Shown: positions 1-5,497 of the stretch, in pieces
How positions within the stretch are numbered: the first letter of the stretch is position 1
Layout: every line of letters begins with the position of its first letter
Assembly: GCA_900550705.1 (NCBI GenBank)
Contig: URTG01000097.1
Span: forward strand, 1-6,594
Length of the DNA: 6,594 nt
Reading direction: 5' to 3'
DNA from: an uncultured Eubacteriales bacterium
Lineage (GTDB): Bacteria > Bacillota > Clostridia > Oscillospirales > Oscillospiraceae
Notes under the pieces: model-generated
Seen by the model: the letters and a program-made list of their open reading frames with translations, nothing else
Told to the model about the DNA's origin: nothing
Database searches by the model: none
Program-made: the position numbers and the translations under genes

Positions 1-120
1 GTTCCTTGCGGAATGGACTTTGACCCGACGTCGGTTACTTTCCTTCGCGGGAAAGTAACCCGCCCGCAGGCGGAACAACCCCCGTCCCCTCGCCCGCAGG
101 CGAAACATCCCCCCGTACTA
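1..120. repeat. Non-coding hairpin block with a ~30-bp tandem duplication
   Basis: No convincing gene lies here. Four small inverted repeats follow one another: TTCC-ttgc-GGAA (2-13); an 11-bp perfect stem GGTTACTTTCC (33-43) with GGAAAGTAACC (50-60) around a 6-nt loop; and CGCC-cgca-GGCG twice (61-72 and 91-102). The two CGCC units head a tandem duplication of about 30 bp (61-90 and 91-120), identical over the first 12 bases and diverged afterwards. A 10-bp palindrome, CCGACGTCGG (25-34), abuts the long stem. No U-tract follows the long stem on either strand, so it is not a standard intrinsic terminator. It looks like a dispersed intergenic repeat, but copy number elsewhere cannot be judged from one window. 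Confidence 0.6.
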
Positions 121-122
121 GG

Positions 123-151
123 TTGACAACCCTCCCAAGAAAGGGTACACT
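123..151 (+). promoter_or_regulatory. Sigma-A promoter for the EFR1-type gene
   Basis: There is a consensus -35 TTGACA (123-128), a 17-bp spacer and a near-consensus -10 TACACT (146-151). Transcription should start near 158, leaving a short leader before the gene. The -35 lies inside a perfect inverted repeat, GGTTG-A-CAACC (121-131), which could be an operator or coincidence. Confidence 0.75.
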
Positions 152-170
152 CCCCATTGGAAGAATCTCT

Positions 171-179
171 GGAAGGGAA
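171..179 (+). promoter_or_regulatory. Ribosome binding site deciding the EFR1 start
   Basis: The purine run GGAAGGGAA ends right at the ATG at 179, too close for that codon to be used well. It lies 8-11 nt before the in-frame ATG at 188, which is the normal distance. This favours the start at 188, which also places the flavodoxin first strand directly after the initiator. Confidence 0.5.
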
Positions 180-187
180 TGGAAGAT

Positions 188-1012
188 ATGCAAATCAATA
201 CAGTCCATCTGGTCTATTACAGCGCCACCGGCAACACCGAAACCGTGGCCCGCACGGTGGGGGAGACCCTGGCGAAGCAGCTGAGCGCGGGCCTGGAGGT
301 CCACGACTACACCCTCCCCGCCGCCCGGGAGGCCGCCCTGTCCTTTGCCGCCGGGGACCTGGTGGTAGCCGCCACGCCGGTGTATGCCGGACGGGTGCCC
401 AATAAGCTGCTGCCCTATGTGCAGGAGAAGCTGGAGGGCAACGGGGCCCTGGCCGTCCCCGTGGTCACCTTTGGCAACCGGAGCTTTGACAACGGCCTGG
501 CAGAGCTGTGCCACGAGCTGGAGGCCCACGGCTTCCACACCGTGGCCGCCGCCGGCGTGCCCACAGAGCACGTGTTCAGCGCCAAGCTGGCCGCCGGCCG
601 CCCCAACGAGGCCGACAAGCAGGCCCTGGCCGCCTTTGCCGCCCAAGCGGCGGAGCACATCGCCGGGATGGAGACCATCCCCGCGCCGGTGCAGGTCCGG
701 GGCGAGTTCCCCGCGCCCTACTATACCCCCCTGGGGACCGACGGCAAGCCCGCCGTCTTTTTGAAGGCCAAGCCCAAGACCCGCGAGGACCTGTGTACCA
801 AGTGCGGCCTGTGCGTCCGGTCCTGCCCCATGGGTTCTATTTCGGCAGAGGACCCCAGCCTGGTCCAGGGCATCTGCATCAAGTGCCAGGCCTGCGTGAA
901 AAAGTGCCCTGTGGGGGCCAAGTATTTCGACGATCCGGCCTTCCTGTCCCATGTGGCTATGCTGGAGCAGAACTACACCCGCCCCACGGAGCTGGAGACC
1001 TTTTTCGCCTGA
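188..1012 (+). CDS. EFR1-family flavodoxin/2[4Fe-4S] ferredoxin fusion protein
   Basis: This is a predicted cytoplasmic electron-transfer protein of 274 aa. Residues 1-160 form a flavodoxin-like domain: a first beta strand runs into the FMN-phosphate loop SATGNTE (12-18), followed by TPVYAGRVP (63-71) and TFGNRSFDN (94-102), which resembles the flavodoxin loop that packs on the isoalloxazine ring. The C-terminal part carries two classic 4Fe-4S clusters: C203, C206, C209, C213 and C230, C233, C236, C240, each ending in Cys-Pro. This order matches the family annotated as EFR1 ferredoxins, common in anaerobic Firmicutes, whose partner and substrate are generally unassigned. An in-frame ATG at 179 is an alternative start but is badly placed relative to the Shine-Dalgarno sequence. 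The gene has its own promoter and appears monocistronic. No reductase, hydrogenase or radical enzyme lies beside it, so its redox partner cannot be inferred. Family assignment is confident; the role is not known. Confidence 0.9.
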   Translation: MQINTVHLVYYSATGNTETVARTVGETLAKQLSAGLEVHDYTLPAAREAALSFAAGDLVVAATPVYAGRVPNKLLPYVQEKLEGNGALAVPVVTFGNRSFDNGLAELCHELEAHGFHTVAAAGVPTEHVFSAKLAAGRPNEADKQALAAFAAQAAEHIAGMETIPAPVQVRGEFPAPYYTPLGTDGKPAVFLKAKPKTREDLCTKCGLCVRSCPMGSISAEDPSLVQGICIKCQACVKKCPVGAKYFDDPAFLSHVAMLEQNYTRPTELETFFA

Positions 1013-1025
1013 GAAGGCCGTTTTT
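1006..1025 (+). terminator. Weak possible terminator overlapping the EFR1 stop codon
   Basis: GCCT (1007-1010) pairs with AGGC (1015-1018) around a GAGA loop (GNRA type). One further C-G pair is possible over a bulged C (C1006 with G1020), and TTTTT follows (1021-1025). A competing stem, CCTTTTT (999-1005) with GAGAAGG (1011-1017, two wobble pairs), is also possible. Both are short, so termination would be leaky. No better terminator exists before the next promoter. Confidence 0.3.
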
Positions 1026-1071
1026 CTGTGAAAAATTCTGAGTTTTCCCGGAAAAACCGCCGCCGCCGGGG

Positions 1072-1100
1072 TTGACACCAACGGGGGACCATGCTAATAT
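1072..1100 (+). promoter_or_regulatory. Sigma-A promoter of the T-box-cysE-cysS operon
   Basis: A consensus -35 TTGACA (1072-1077) is followed by a 17-bp spacer and the -10 TAATAT (1095-1100), preceded by TGC (1092-1094), an extended -10 motif. An overlapping TATAAT (1098-1103) would need a 20-bp spacer and is less likely. Start is predicted near 1107, just upstream of the first T-box elements. Confidence 0.75.
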
Positions 1101-1106
1101 AATGCA

Positions 1107-1333
1107 TTGTAGTGAGCGCGAGGAACGGAAAAGTAGCGCTGCGTCCAAGCACAGAGAGGGTCCTTCACCGGCTGAAAGGGGACCTGCGGCGGCGGAGTGT
1201 GAAGTGCGTCCGGGAGCGCGGCGGGTAATGCCGCCCGGCTCGGCCCCGATATTGGCCGGAAATGAGTAAAGCGTAAGAGTGGAACCGCGTATCACGCCTC
1301 TTACACCCCGCTGGGGTGTGAGAGGCGTTTTTT
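1107..1333 (+). ncRNA. Cysteine-specific T-box leader riboswitch
   Basis: This leader binds tRNA-Cys directly and lets transcription continue when the tRNA is uncharged. Stem I can be traced. A lower helix GCGCT (1136-1140) pairs with AGCGC (1215-1219). An internal specifier loop contains GAAGTGCGTCC, with the Cys codon TGC at 1205-1207. Above it GCAC (1149-1152) pairs with GTGT (1197-1200), then comes the conserved AGAGAG (1153-1158) and a distal stem GGTCC (1159-1163) with GGACC (1180-1184). GGAACGGAAAAGTA upstream fits the conserved base of Stem I. Two further hairpins follow (1220-1235 and 1241-1258). The T-box proper, AAGAGTGGAACCGCG (1275-1289), forms an antiterminator: GTAAGAG (1273-1279) pairs with CTCTTAC (1298-1304) and GCGT (1287-1290) with ACGC (1294-1297), leaving the 7-nt bulge TGGAACC (1280-1286). 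Bulge bases TGGA would pair with a tRNA 3' end UCCA, and tRNA-Cys carries U73. Codon and discriminator therefore agree, and the genes downstream are cysE and cysS. Confidence 0.95.
1294..1333 (+). terminator. T-box regulated intrinsic terminator
   Basis: A 16-bp stem (1294-1309 with 1313-1328, one G-T wobble) with a 3-nt loop runs straight into TTTTTT (1328-1333). Its 5' arm contains the bases 1294-1304 that the antiterminator needs, so the two structures are mutually exclusive. This is the default OFF state when tRNA-Cys is charged. Confidence 0.95.
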
Positions 1334-1338
1334 GTCCC

Positions 1339-1349
1339 AGGAAAGGAAG
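1339..1349 (+). promoter_or_regulatory. Ribosome binding site deciding the cysE start
   Basis: The purine tract AGGAAAGGAAG lies just after the T-box terminator. AGGAAAGG (1339-1346) ends 9 nt before ATG 1356, the favoured start. ATG 1350 abuts the tract and would have to rely on AGGA (1339-1342) alone, 7 nt upstream. A TTG at 1332 lies inside the terminator U-run with no site ahead of it. Confidence 0.5.
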
Positions 1350-1355
1350 ATGGAA

Positions 1356-2063
1356 ATGTTTCGATCCCTGCGCGATCTGCTGGGCGCGTATCAGCGCCGC
1401 GACCCGGCGGCCCGGTCTAAGCTGGAGGTTTTGCTGCTGTATCAGGGTGTCCACGCCGTGCTCTATCATCGGCTGGGCCACTGGCTGTACTGTCACAACT
1501 GGAAGTTTCTGGCCCGGTGCGTCTCCCAGTGGAGTCGGTTCTGGACGGGCATTGAGATCCACCCCGGCGCCAAGATCGGCAAGCGCCTGGTCATTGACCA
1601 CGGCATGGGCATCGTCATCGGCGAGACCGCCGAGGTGGGGGACGACTGTCTGCTCTACCACGGCGTCACCCTGGGCGGCACCGGCAAGGACCAGGGGAAG
1701 CGCCACCCCACCATCGGCAGCAACGTGCTGATCAGCTGCGGGGCCAAGGTGCTGGGCCCCTTCAAGGTGGGGGACAACGCCCGCATTGCGGCCAACGCCG
1801 TGGTCCTCAGCGAGGTGCCCGACGATGCCACCGCCGTGGGCATTCCCGCCCAGATCGTCCGCATTGCCGGCCGCACCACCCACTATGCCGACGACGTGGA
1901 CCAGACCAGCGTGGAAAATCCCACCCTGGAAAAGCTGGCGGCCCTGTCCTCCCGGGTGGAGCTGCTGGAGCGGCTGATGGATGCCGAATACCTGAAGGAA
2001 AATCGCCAACAACAGGCCGAGACGGTGGCTGCCGCCGTCGGCGTGAATAATACGGAGGAATGA
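1356..2063 (+). CDS. cysE: Serine O-acetyltransferase
   Basis: CysE transfers acetyl from acetyl-CoA to L-serine, giving O-acetylserine, the sulfide acceptor in cysteine synthesis. The 235-aa protein has the short N-terminal helical region of the Gram-positive type with the family motif RDPAAR (15-20). A left-handed beta-helix of hexapeptide repeats follows (about 65-170). The catalytic His is H82 in IDHGMGIVIGE, next to D81. E67 in GIEIHPG occupies the place of E. coli Asp143, as I recall is usual in Gram-positive enzymes. HGVTLGGTGKDQGKRHP (102-118) is the acetyl-CoA/serine-site loop. Residues 191-211 look like a coiled coil, and the tail is rich in A and Q. ATG 1350 is an alternative start. 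It is first in the T-box operon, three bases ahead of cysS, so its synthesis should rise when tRNA-Cys is uncharged. No cysK lies in the window. In the family, cysteine feedback inhibits the enzyme through the C-terminal tail; this is not visible here. Confidence 0.96.
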   Translation: MFRSLRDLLGAYQRRDPAARSKLEVLLLYQGVHAVLYHRLGHWLYCHNWKFLARCVSQWSRFWTGIEIHPGAKIGKRLVIDHGMGIVIGETAEVGDDCLLYHGVTLGGTGKDQGKRHPTIGSNVLISCGAKVLGPFKVGDNARIAANAVVLSEVPDDATAVGIPAQIVRIAGRTTHYADDVDQTSVENPTLEKLAALSSRVELLERLMDAEYLKENRQQQAETVAAAVGVNNTEE

Positions 2064-2066
2064 ACC

Positions 2067-3515
2067 ATGCTGCTGTATAATTCTGCGACCCACAAAAAAG
2101 AGGAGTTCCAGACCCACACCCCCGGCCGGGTGGAGATGTACACCTGCGGCCCCACGGTGTACCACTTTGCCCACATCGGCAATCTGCGCTCCTATATCAT
2201 GGAGGACGTGCTGGAGAAGTTCCTGCGGTATGACGGGTACGACGTCAACCGCGTGATGAACATCACCGACGTGGGCCATTTAAGCTCCGACGCCGACACC
2301 GGCGAGGACAAGATGCTCAAGGGTGCCAAGCGGGAGCACAAGACCGTGATGGAGGTGGCCAAGTATTACACCGACGCCTTTTTCGAGGACTGCCGCAAGC
2401 TGAATATCAAGCGGCCGGACACCGTGCAGCCCGCCACCGGCTGTATCGACGAGTATATCAAGATCGTCTCCGCCCTGCTGGACAAGGGCTATGCCTATGA
2501 GGCGGGGGGCAACGTCTACTTCGATACCGCCAAGCTGGACCACTACTATGTGTTCCATTCCCACGACGAGGACGACCTGGCCGTGGGTGTCCGCGAGGGG
2601 GTGGAGGAGGACACCAACAAGCGCAACAAGAACGATTTCGTCCTCTGGTTCACCAAGTCCAAGTTCGAGGACCAGGCCCTGAAGTGGGATTCCCCCTGGG
2701 GCGTGGGCTACCCCGGCTGGCACATCGAGTGCTCCGGCATTTCGCTGAAGTACAACGGCGAGTACCTGGACCTGCACTGCGGCGGCATCGACAACGCCTT
2801 CCCCCACCACACCAACGAGATCGCCCAGTCTGAGTCCTTTATCGGCCACCCCTGGTGCCGCCAGTGGTTCCATGTCCACCACCTGAACACCAGCACGGGC
2901 AAGATGTCCAAGTCCAAGGGCGAGTTCCTCACCGTCTCCCTGCTGGAGGAGAAGGGCTACGACCCCCTGGCTTACCGCTTCTTCTGCCTCCAGAGCCACT
3001 ACCGCAAGGGCCTGGTGTTCACCTGGGAGAACCTGGACAACGCAGCCCTGGCCTTCCGCAAGCTCATCGGCCGCATTGCCGCGCTGAATCCCCAGGACGG
3101 CGCCGTGGACGAGGCCGTCTTGAAGGAGTACCGGGAGAAGTTCATCCAGCAGGTGGGCAATGATCTGAACACCTCCATGGGCGTCACCGCCCTGTATGAC
3201 GCGCTGAAGGCCAAGACCAACGACGCCACCAAGCTGGCCATTCTGGACAGCTTTGACCAGGTCCTGTCCCTGTCTCTGCTGGCCAAGGCGGACAAGGAGC
3301 GGGCCGAGCTGGCCAAGGCCAAGCAGGCCCAGGCCGCCGCCGGCTACACCGTTACCGGCGAGGGCGACCCGGAGATCGACGCCCTGGTCAAGGCCCGGGG
3401 CGAGGCCAAGAAGGCCAAGAATTTCGCCGAGGCCGACCGCATCCGCGACGAGCTGAAGGCCCGGGGCATCGAGATCACCGACGTGCCCGGCGGCGCGGTG
3501 TGGAAGAAGCTGTAA
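2067..3515 (+). CDS. cysS: Cysteinyl-tRNA synthetase
   Basis: CysS charges tRNA-Cys with cysteine using ATP in the cytoplasm. The protein is 482 aa, normal for the family. It has the class I signature HIGN (36-39) in FAHIGNL and KMSKS (279-283). Zinc ligands that recognise the cysteine thiol are C27 (MYTCGPT), C222 (HIECSG), H247 and E251 (FPHHTNEIAQSE). A helical bundle domain follows (about 320-400). The C-terminal anticodon-binding region contains AKNFAEADRIRDELKARGI (450-468), typical of CysRS, and ends GGAVWKKL. GGAGG (2054-2058) lies 8 nt before the ATG and overlaps the end of cysE, and only three bases separate the two genes, which suggests translational coupling. The enzyme consumes the tRNA that controls its own leader, closing the feedback loop. 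The protein matches a CysRS type I recall from gut Clostridia, with KRNKNDFVLWFTKSKF at 185-200. No defect is seen. Confidence 0.98.
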   Translation: MLLYNSATHKKEEFQTHTPGRVEMYTCGPTVYHFAHIGNLRSYIMEDVLEKFLRYDGYDVNRVMNITDVGHLSSDADTGEDKMLKGAKREHKTVMEVAKYYTDAFFEDCRKLNIKRPDTVQPATGCIDEYIKIVSALLDKGYAYEAGGNVYFDTAKLDHYYVFHSHDEDDLAVGVREGVEEDTNKRNKNDFVLWFTKSKFEDQALKWDSPWGVGYPGWHIECSGISLKYNGEYLDLHCGGIDNAFPHHTNEIAQSESFIGHPWCRQWFHVHHLNTSTGKMSKSKGEFLTVSLLEEKGYDPLAYRFFCLQSHYRKGLVFTWENLDNAALAFRKLIGRIAALNPQDGAVDEAVLKEYREKFIQQVGNDLNTSMGVTALYDALKAKTNDATKLAILDSFDQVLSLSLLAKADKERAELAKAKQAQAAAGYTVTGEGDPEIDALVKARGEAKKAKNFAEADRIRDELKARGIEITDVPGGAVWKKL

Positions 3516-3530
3516 GACGAAACAGAACCA

Positions 3531-3572
3531 GCCCGGAGCGGGGTCCCGACGGCCCTGCTCCGGGTCTTTTTT
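3531..3572 (+). terminator. Strong intrinsic terminator of cysE-cysS
   Basis: CCCGGAGC (3532-3539) pairs with GCTCCGGG (3557-3564). The stem continues inward with 3540-3545 against 3551-3556, around the loop CCGAC. TTTTTT follows (3567-3572). It lies 16 nt after the cysS stop and separates the cysteine operon from the ABC importer. Confidence 0.93.
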
Positions 3573-3668
3573 CGCTGGAAATGCATGAATATACAGAGCC
3601 GGACGGAGAGAGGACCAAATTTCATAAAAAAACCGGGCAGTTTTTACGGGATTTTGAATCATTATCTA

Positions 3669-3697
3669 TTGACTGTGCATATTTCCTGGGGTATACT
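3669..3697 (+). promoter_or_regulatory. Sigma-A promoter of the amino-acid ABC importer
   Basis: The -35 TTGACT (3669-3674), a 17-bp spacer and the -10 TATACT (3692-3697) are near consensus. They sit in the AT-rich part of the intergenic region (3573-3749), which otherwise shows no gene. Start is expected near 3704. The short leader could form a small hairpin, CCCTG (3707-3711) with CAGGG (3719-3723). No T-box or other known riboswitch is visible here, so this operon is controlled separately from cysE-cysS. Confidence 0.75.
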
Positions 3698-3749
3698 CAA
3701 TGAACACCCTGAAAGTTCCAGGGGAGCAATGAAAGGAAGATCGAATCCC

Positions 3750-4583
3750 ATGAAAAAGTTTCTTGCAATGGCCATGGCTACCGCGATGGCTCTGAGTCTC
3801 ACCGCCTGCGGCAGCAGCAACGCCGGCACCTCCGCCTCCGGCTCCGTGTCCGGCTCCGCCTCCGGCAGCAACACCGACGCCGCCTACACCACCGTTACCG
3901 AGGGCAAGCTAACCATGTCCACCAACGCCTCCTTCCCTCCCTATGAGATGGTCGCGGACGACGGCTCCTTCGAGGGCATCGACATCGAGGTCGCCGGTGC
4001 CATCGCCGACAAGCTGGGCCTGGAGCTCCAGGTAGACGACATGGGCTTTGACGCCGCCCTCCAGGCCGCTCAGACCGGCAAGAGCGACATGGTCATGGCC
4101 GGCGTCACCGTCACTGAGGAGCGTCAGGCTGTGATGGACTTCTCCGACAGCTACGCCAACGGTGTGCAGGTGGTCATCGTGAAGGAGGACTCCGCCATCC
4201 AGACCCTGGACGACCTGGCCAATGCCAACATGATCGGCTGCCAGATGGGCACCACCGGCTACATCTACTGCTCCGACACCGTGGAGAACGGCGGCTATGG
4301 TGAGGACCACGTCACCCCCTATGACGACGGCGCTGCTGCGATCCAGGCTCTGGTCAACGGCCAGATCGACGCCGTGGTCATCGACAACATGCCCGCTCAG
4401 GAGTATGTGAAGGCCAATCCCGGTCTGAAGATCCTGGACACCGAGTTTGCCAACGAGGACTACGCCATCGGCGTGGCCAAGGGCAACACCGCTCTGCTGG
4501 ACGCCATCAACGGTGCCCTGGCTGAGATGAAGGCCGACGGTACCATCCAGACCATCGTGGACAAGTACATCAACGCCAACTGA
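3750..4583 (+). CDS. Polar amino-acid ABC transporter substrate-binding lipoprotein
   Basis: This is a membrane-anchored receptor that captures an amino acid outside the cell and delivers it to the permease. The 277-aa precursor has a short positively charged start, a hydrophobic segment and the lipobox LTAC ending at C20, the lipidation site. A Ser/Gly/Ala linker follows (21-42), then a family 3 solute-binding domain. The signature GIDIEVAGAIADKL is at 76-89; family ligand contacts fit R125 (TEERQ), GTTG (167-170) and D212 (VIDNMPA). R125 and D212 are the usual partners of the ligand carboxylate and amino groups. Two cysteines (C164, C174) flank the GTTG loop. ATG 3750 is chosen because it starts the signal peptide and AAGGAAG (3734-3740) lies upstream; in-frame ATG 3729 would add MKGRSNP, which is less likely. 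Its own promoter precedes it and a terminator separates it from the permease. The substrate is unproven; cystine is suggested only by the neighbouring cysteine operon. Confidence 0.93.
   Translation: MKKFLAMAMATAMALSLTACGSSNAGTSASGSVSGSASGSNTDAAYTTVTEGKLTMSTNASFPPYEMVADDGSFEGIDIEVAGAIADKLGLELQVDDMGFDAALQAAQTGKSDMVMAGVTVTEERQAVMDFSDSYANGVQVVIVKEDSAIQTLDDLANANMIGCQMGTTGYIYCSDTVENGGYGEDHVTPYDDGAAAIQALVNGQIDAVVIDNMPAQEYVKANPGLKILDTEFANEDYAIGVAKGNTALLDAINGALAEMKADGTIQTIVDKYINAN
3831..3866 (+). repeat. Short repeat encoding the Ser/Gly linker of the lipoprotein
   Basis: TCCGCCTCCGGC occurs at 3831-3842 and again at 3855-3866, with related GGCTCCG/GTCCGGC units between. It encodes the low-complexity SASGSVSGSASG tether between the lipid anchor and the binding domain. 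Such tracts can change length by slippage without breaking the frame when the change is in threes. Confidence 0.6.
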
Positions 4584-4594
4584 TCCAGTCCCGC

Positions 4595-4623
4595 AAAAAG
4601 GGCGGCGTAAGCCGCCCTTTTTT
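4595..4623 (+). terminator. Intra-operon terminator/attenuator after the binding-protein gene
   Basis: AAAAAGGGCGGC (4595-4606) pairs with GCCGCCCTTTTT (4611-4622) around GTAA, a GNRA-type tetraloop, and six T follow the GC stem (4618-4623). It sits 11 nt past the stop of the binding protein and about 100 nt before the permease. I see no clear second promoter in 4624-4717, so it probably lets only part of transcription through and keeps the receptor in excess over the membrane subunits. It may also protect the 3' end of the receptor mRNA. Confidence 0.88.
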
Positions 4624-4707
4624 GAACGCTTCCGCTGCTTTTTCCGTCCCCTGTTCTCTGGGGGGAGCGGGAGGGCAGCCGGGCGCGGAACGAAACAAAC
4701 CACAGAT

Positions 4708-4716
4708 AGAAAGGGG
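4708..4716 (+). promoter_or_regulatory. Ribosome binding site deciding the permease start
   Basis: AGAAAGGGG matches the anti-Shine-Dalgarno complement AGAAAGGAGG except for one base. It ends one nucleotide before the ATG at 4718, too close for efficient use, but 7 nt before an in-frame GTG at 4724. The GTG is therefore favoured as the start. Confidence 0.5.
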
Positions 4717-4723
4717 TATGTCC

Positions 4724-5497
4724 GTGAATCTGGCGGAACTTTACGCTTCGCTGAACCAGCAGGTTCAAAGCGGGGAAGCGCTCTCCTCCTGGGAAAAGAC
4801 CTTTGTGGGCTTTTATAAGGCCTTCGTTCAGGGGGGACGCTGGCAGCTCTATATCGACGGCGTGCTGAACACCCTGCGGATCACCGCTCTGGCGCTGGTG
4901 CTGGGCGTGATCCTGGGCGTGGTGGTGGCCGTGATCCGAACAGCCCACGACCAGCAGCGGCCGGGCCGCAAAAATATTTTCCTGGGCGGGCTGAATCTGC
5001 TCTGCCAGGTCTACACCACCATCATCCGGGGCACTCCCATGATGGTGCAGCTCCTGATCATGGGCTTTGTCGTCTTCAGCAGCAGCCGGAACTTTACCAT
5101 GGTGGGCACCCTGACCCTGGGCATCAACTCCGGCGCTTATGTGGCCGAGATCTTCCGGGGCGGCCTGATGAGCGTGGACCCCGGCCAGATGGAGGCCGGC
5201 CGCTCCCTGGGCCTGGGCTACCTGGACACCATGCGGTTTATCGTGGTGCCCCAGGCGTTCAAAAACGTGCTCCCCGCCCTGGGCAACGAGTTTATCACCC
5301 TGTTTAAGGATACGGCCCTCATCAACATCATCGGCGGCAAGGAGCTGGTCTATGCGGCCAAGGCCGTGGGCAGCAAGACCTATGACGTGATGTATCCCTA
5401 CATCGGCATCGCCGTCATTTACCTGTGCATGGTGATGGTCCTCACCTGGCTCCAGGGGAAACTGGAAAGGAGGCTGCGTCAAAGTGATCGACGTTAA
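4724..5497 (+). CDS. Amino-acid ABC transporter permease (HisM/GlnP type)
   Basis: This is the membrane subunit of a polar amino-acid importer. The protein is 257 aa from the GTG start (259 from ATG 4718). An amphipathic N-terminal stretch of about 45 residues is followed by hydrophobic segments at about 46-72, 100-121, 127-147, 184-204 and 225-245, giving five predicted membrane helices. Family motifs are DGVLNTLRITALAL (45-58), IIRGTPMMVQLLIM (100-113) and SGAYVAEIFRGG (136-147). The EAA loop that docks the ATPase is EAGRSLGLG (157-165) with the following VVPQAF (174-179). The C-terminus is basic and cytoplasmic. Its last 14 bases overlap the ATPase gene, a sign of translational coupling. 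The region 4624-4717 upstream is GC-rich and shows no gene. A single permease gene implies a homodimer in the membrane. Confidence 0.94.
   Translation: MNLAELYASLNQQVQSGEALSSWEKTFVGFYKAFVQGGRWQLYIDGVLNTLRITALALVLGVILGVVVAVIRTAHDQQRPGRKNIFLGGLNLLCQVYTTIIRGTPMMVQLLIMGFVVFSSSRNFTMVGTLTLGINSGAYVAEIFRGGLMSVDPGQMEAGRSLGLGYLDTMRFIVVPQAFKNVLPALGNEFITLFKDTALINIIGGKELVYAAKAVGSKTYDVMYPYIGIAVIYLCMVMVLTWLQGKLERRLRQSDRR

Noticed and set aside
33..60. The 11-bp hairpin as an intrinsic terminator of a gene to the left
   Set aside because: There is no U-tract on either strand; C/G-rich sequence follows on both sides.
61..120. CRISPR-like repeat pair
   Set aside because: There are only two adjacent diverged units with no spacer between them and no cas gene in the window; a plain tandem duplication fits better.
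157..405. Plus-strand frame overlapping the start of the EFR1 gene
   Set aside because: It is an out-of-frame shadow of Arg/Gly/Pro-rich sequence without a domain; the 188-1012 frame carries all flavodoxin and ferredoxin motifs.
1332..1355. TTG at 1332 as start of cysE
   Set aside because: The codon lies inside the terminator U-run with no ribosome site before it. The family N-terminus begins at the ATG at 1356.
3581..3597. ATGCAT palindrome and following TGAATATACA as an ArgR-like operator
   Set aside because: The match to an ARG box is incomplete and it lies more than 70 bp upstream of the -35; no second copy was seen.
957..3662. Two back-to-back long open frames on the minus strand (957-2279 and 2280-3662)
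   Set aside because: They are antisense to cysE and cysS and run through the T-box, promoter and terminator. Their predicted proteins are repetitive Gly/Val/Leu/His-rich strings with no recognisable domain. Strong GC bias at third codon positions removes stops from the opposite strand and explains them.
3707..3723. Small hairpin CCCTG/CAGGG in the leader of the binding-protein gene as a riboswitch
   Set aside because: The stem is only 5 bp with no terminator or other conserved element; it could occur by chance.
3585..3749. Upstream in-frame start that would extend the binding protein by 55 residues
   Set aside because: It would bury the signal peptide and lipobox, and it begins upstream of the promoter. 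The signal peptide starts at 3750.
4622..4717. Upstream in-frame start for the permease
   Set aside because: It begins in the U-tract of the terminator and adds an Ala/Ser/Gly-rich stretch absent from the family.
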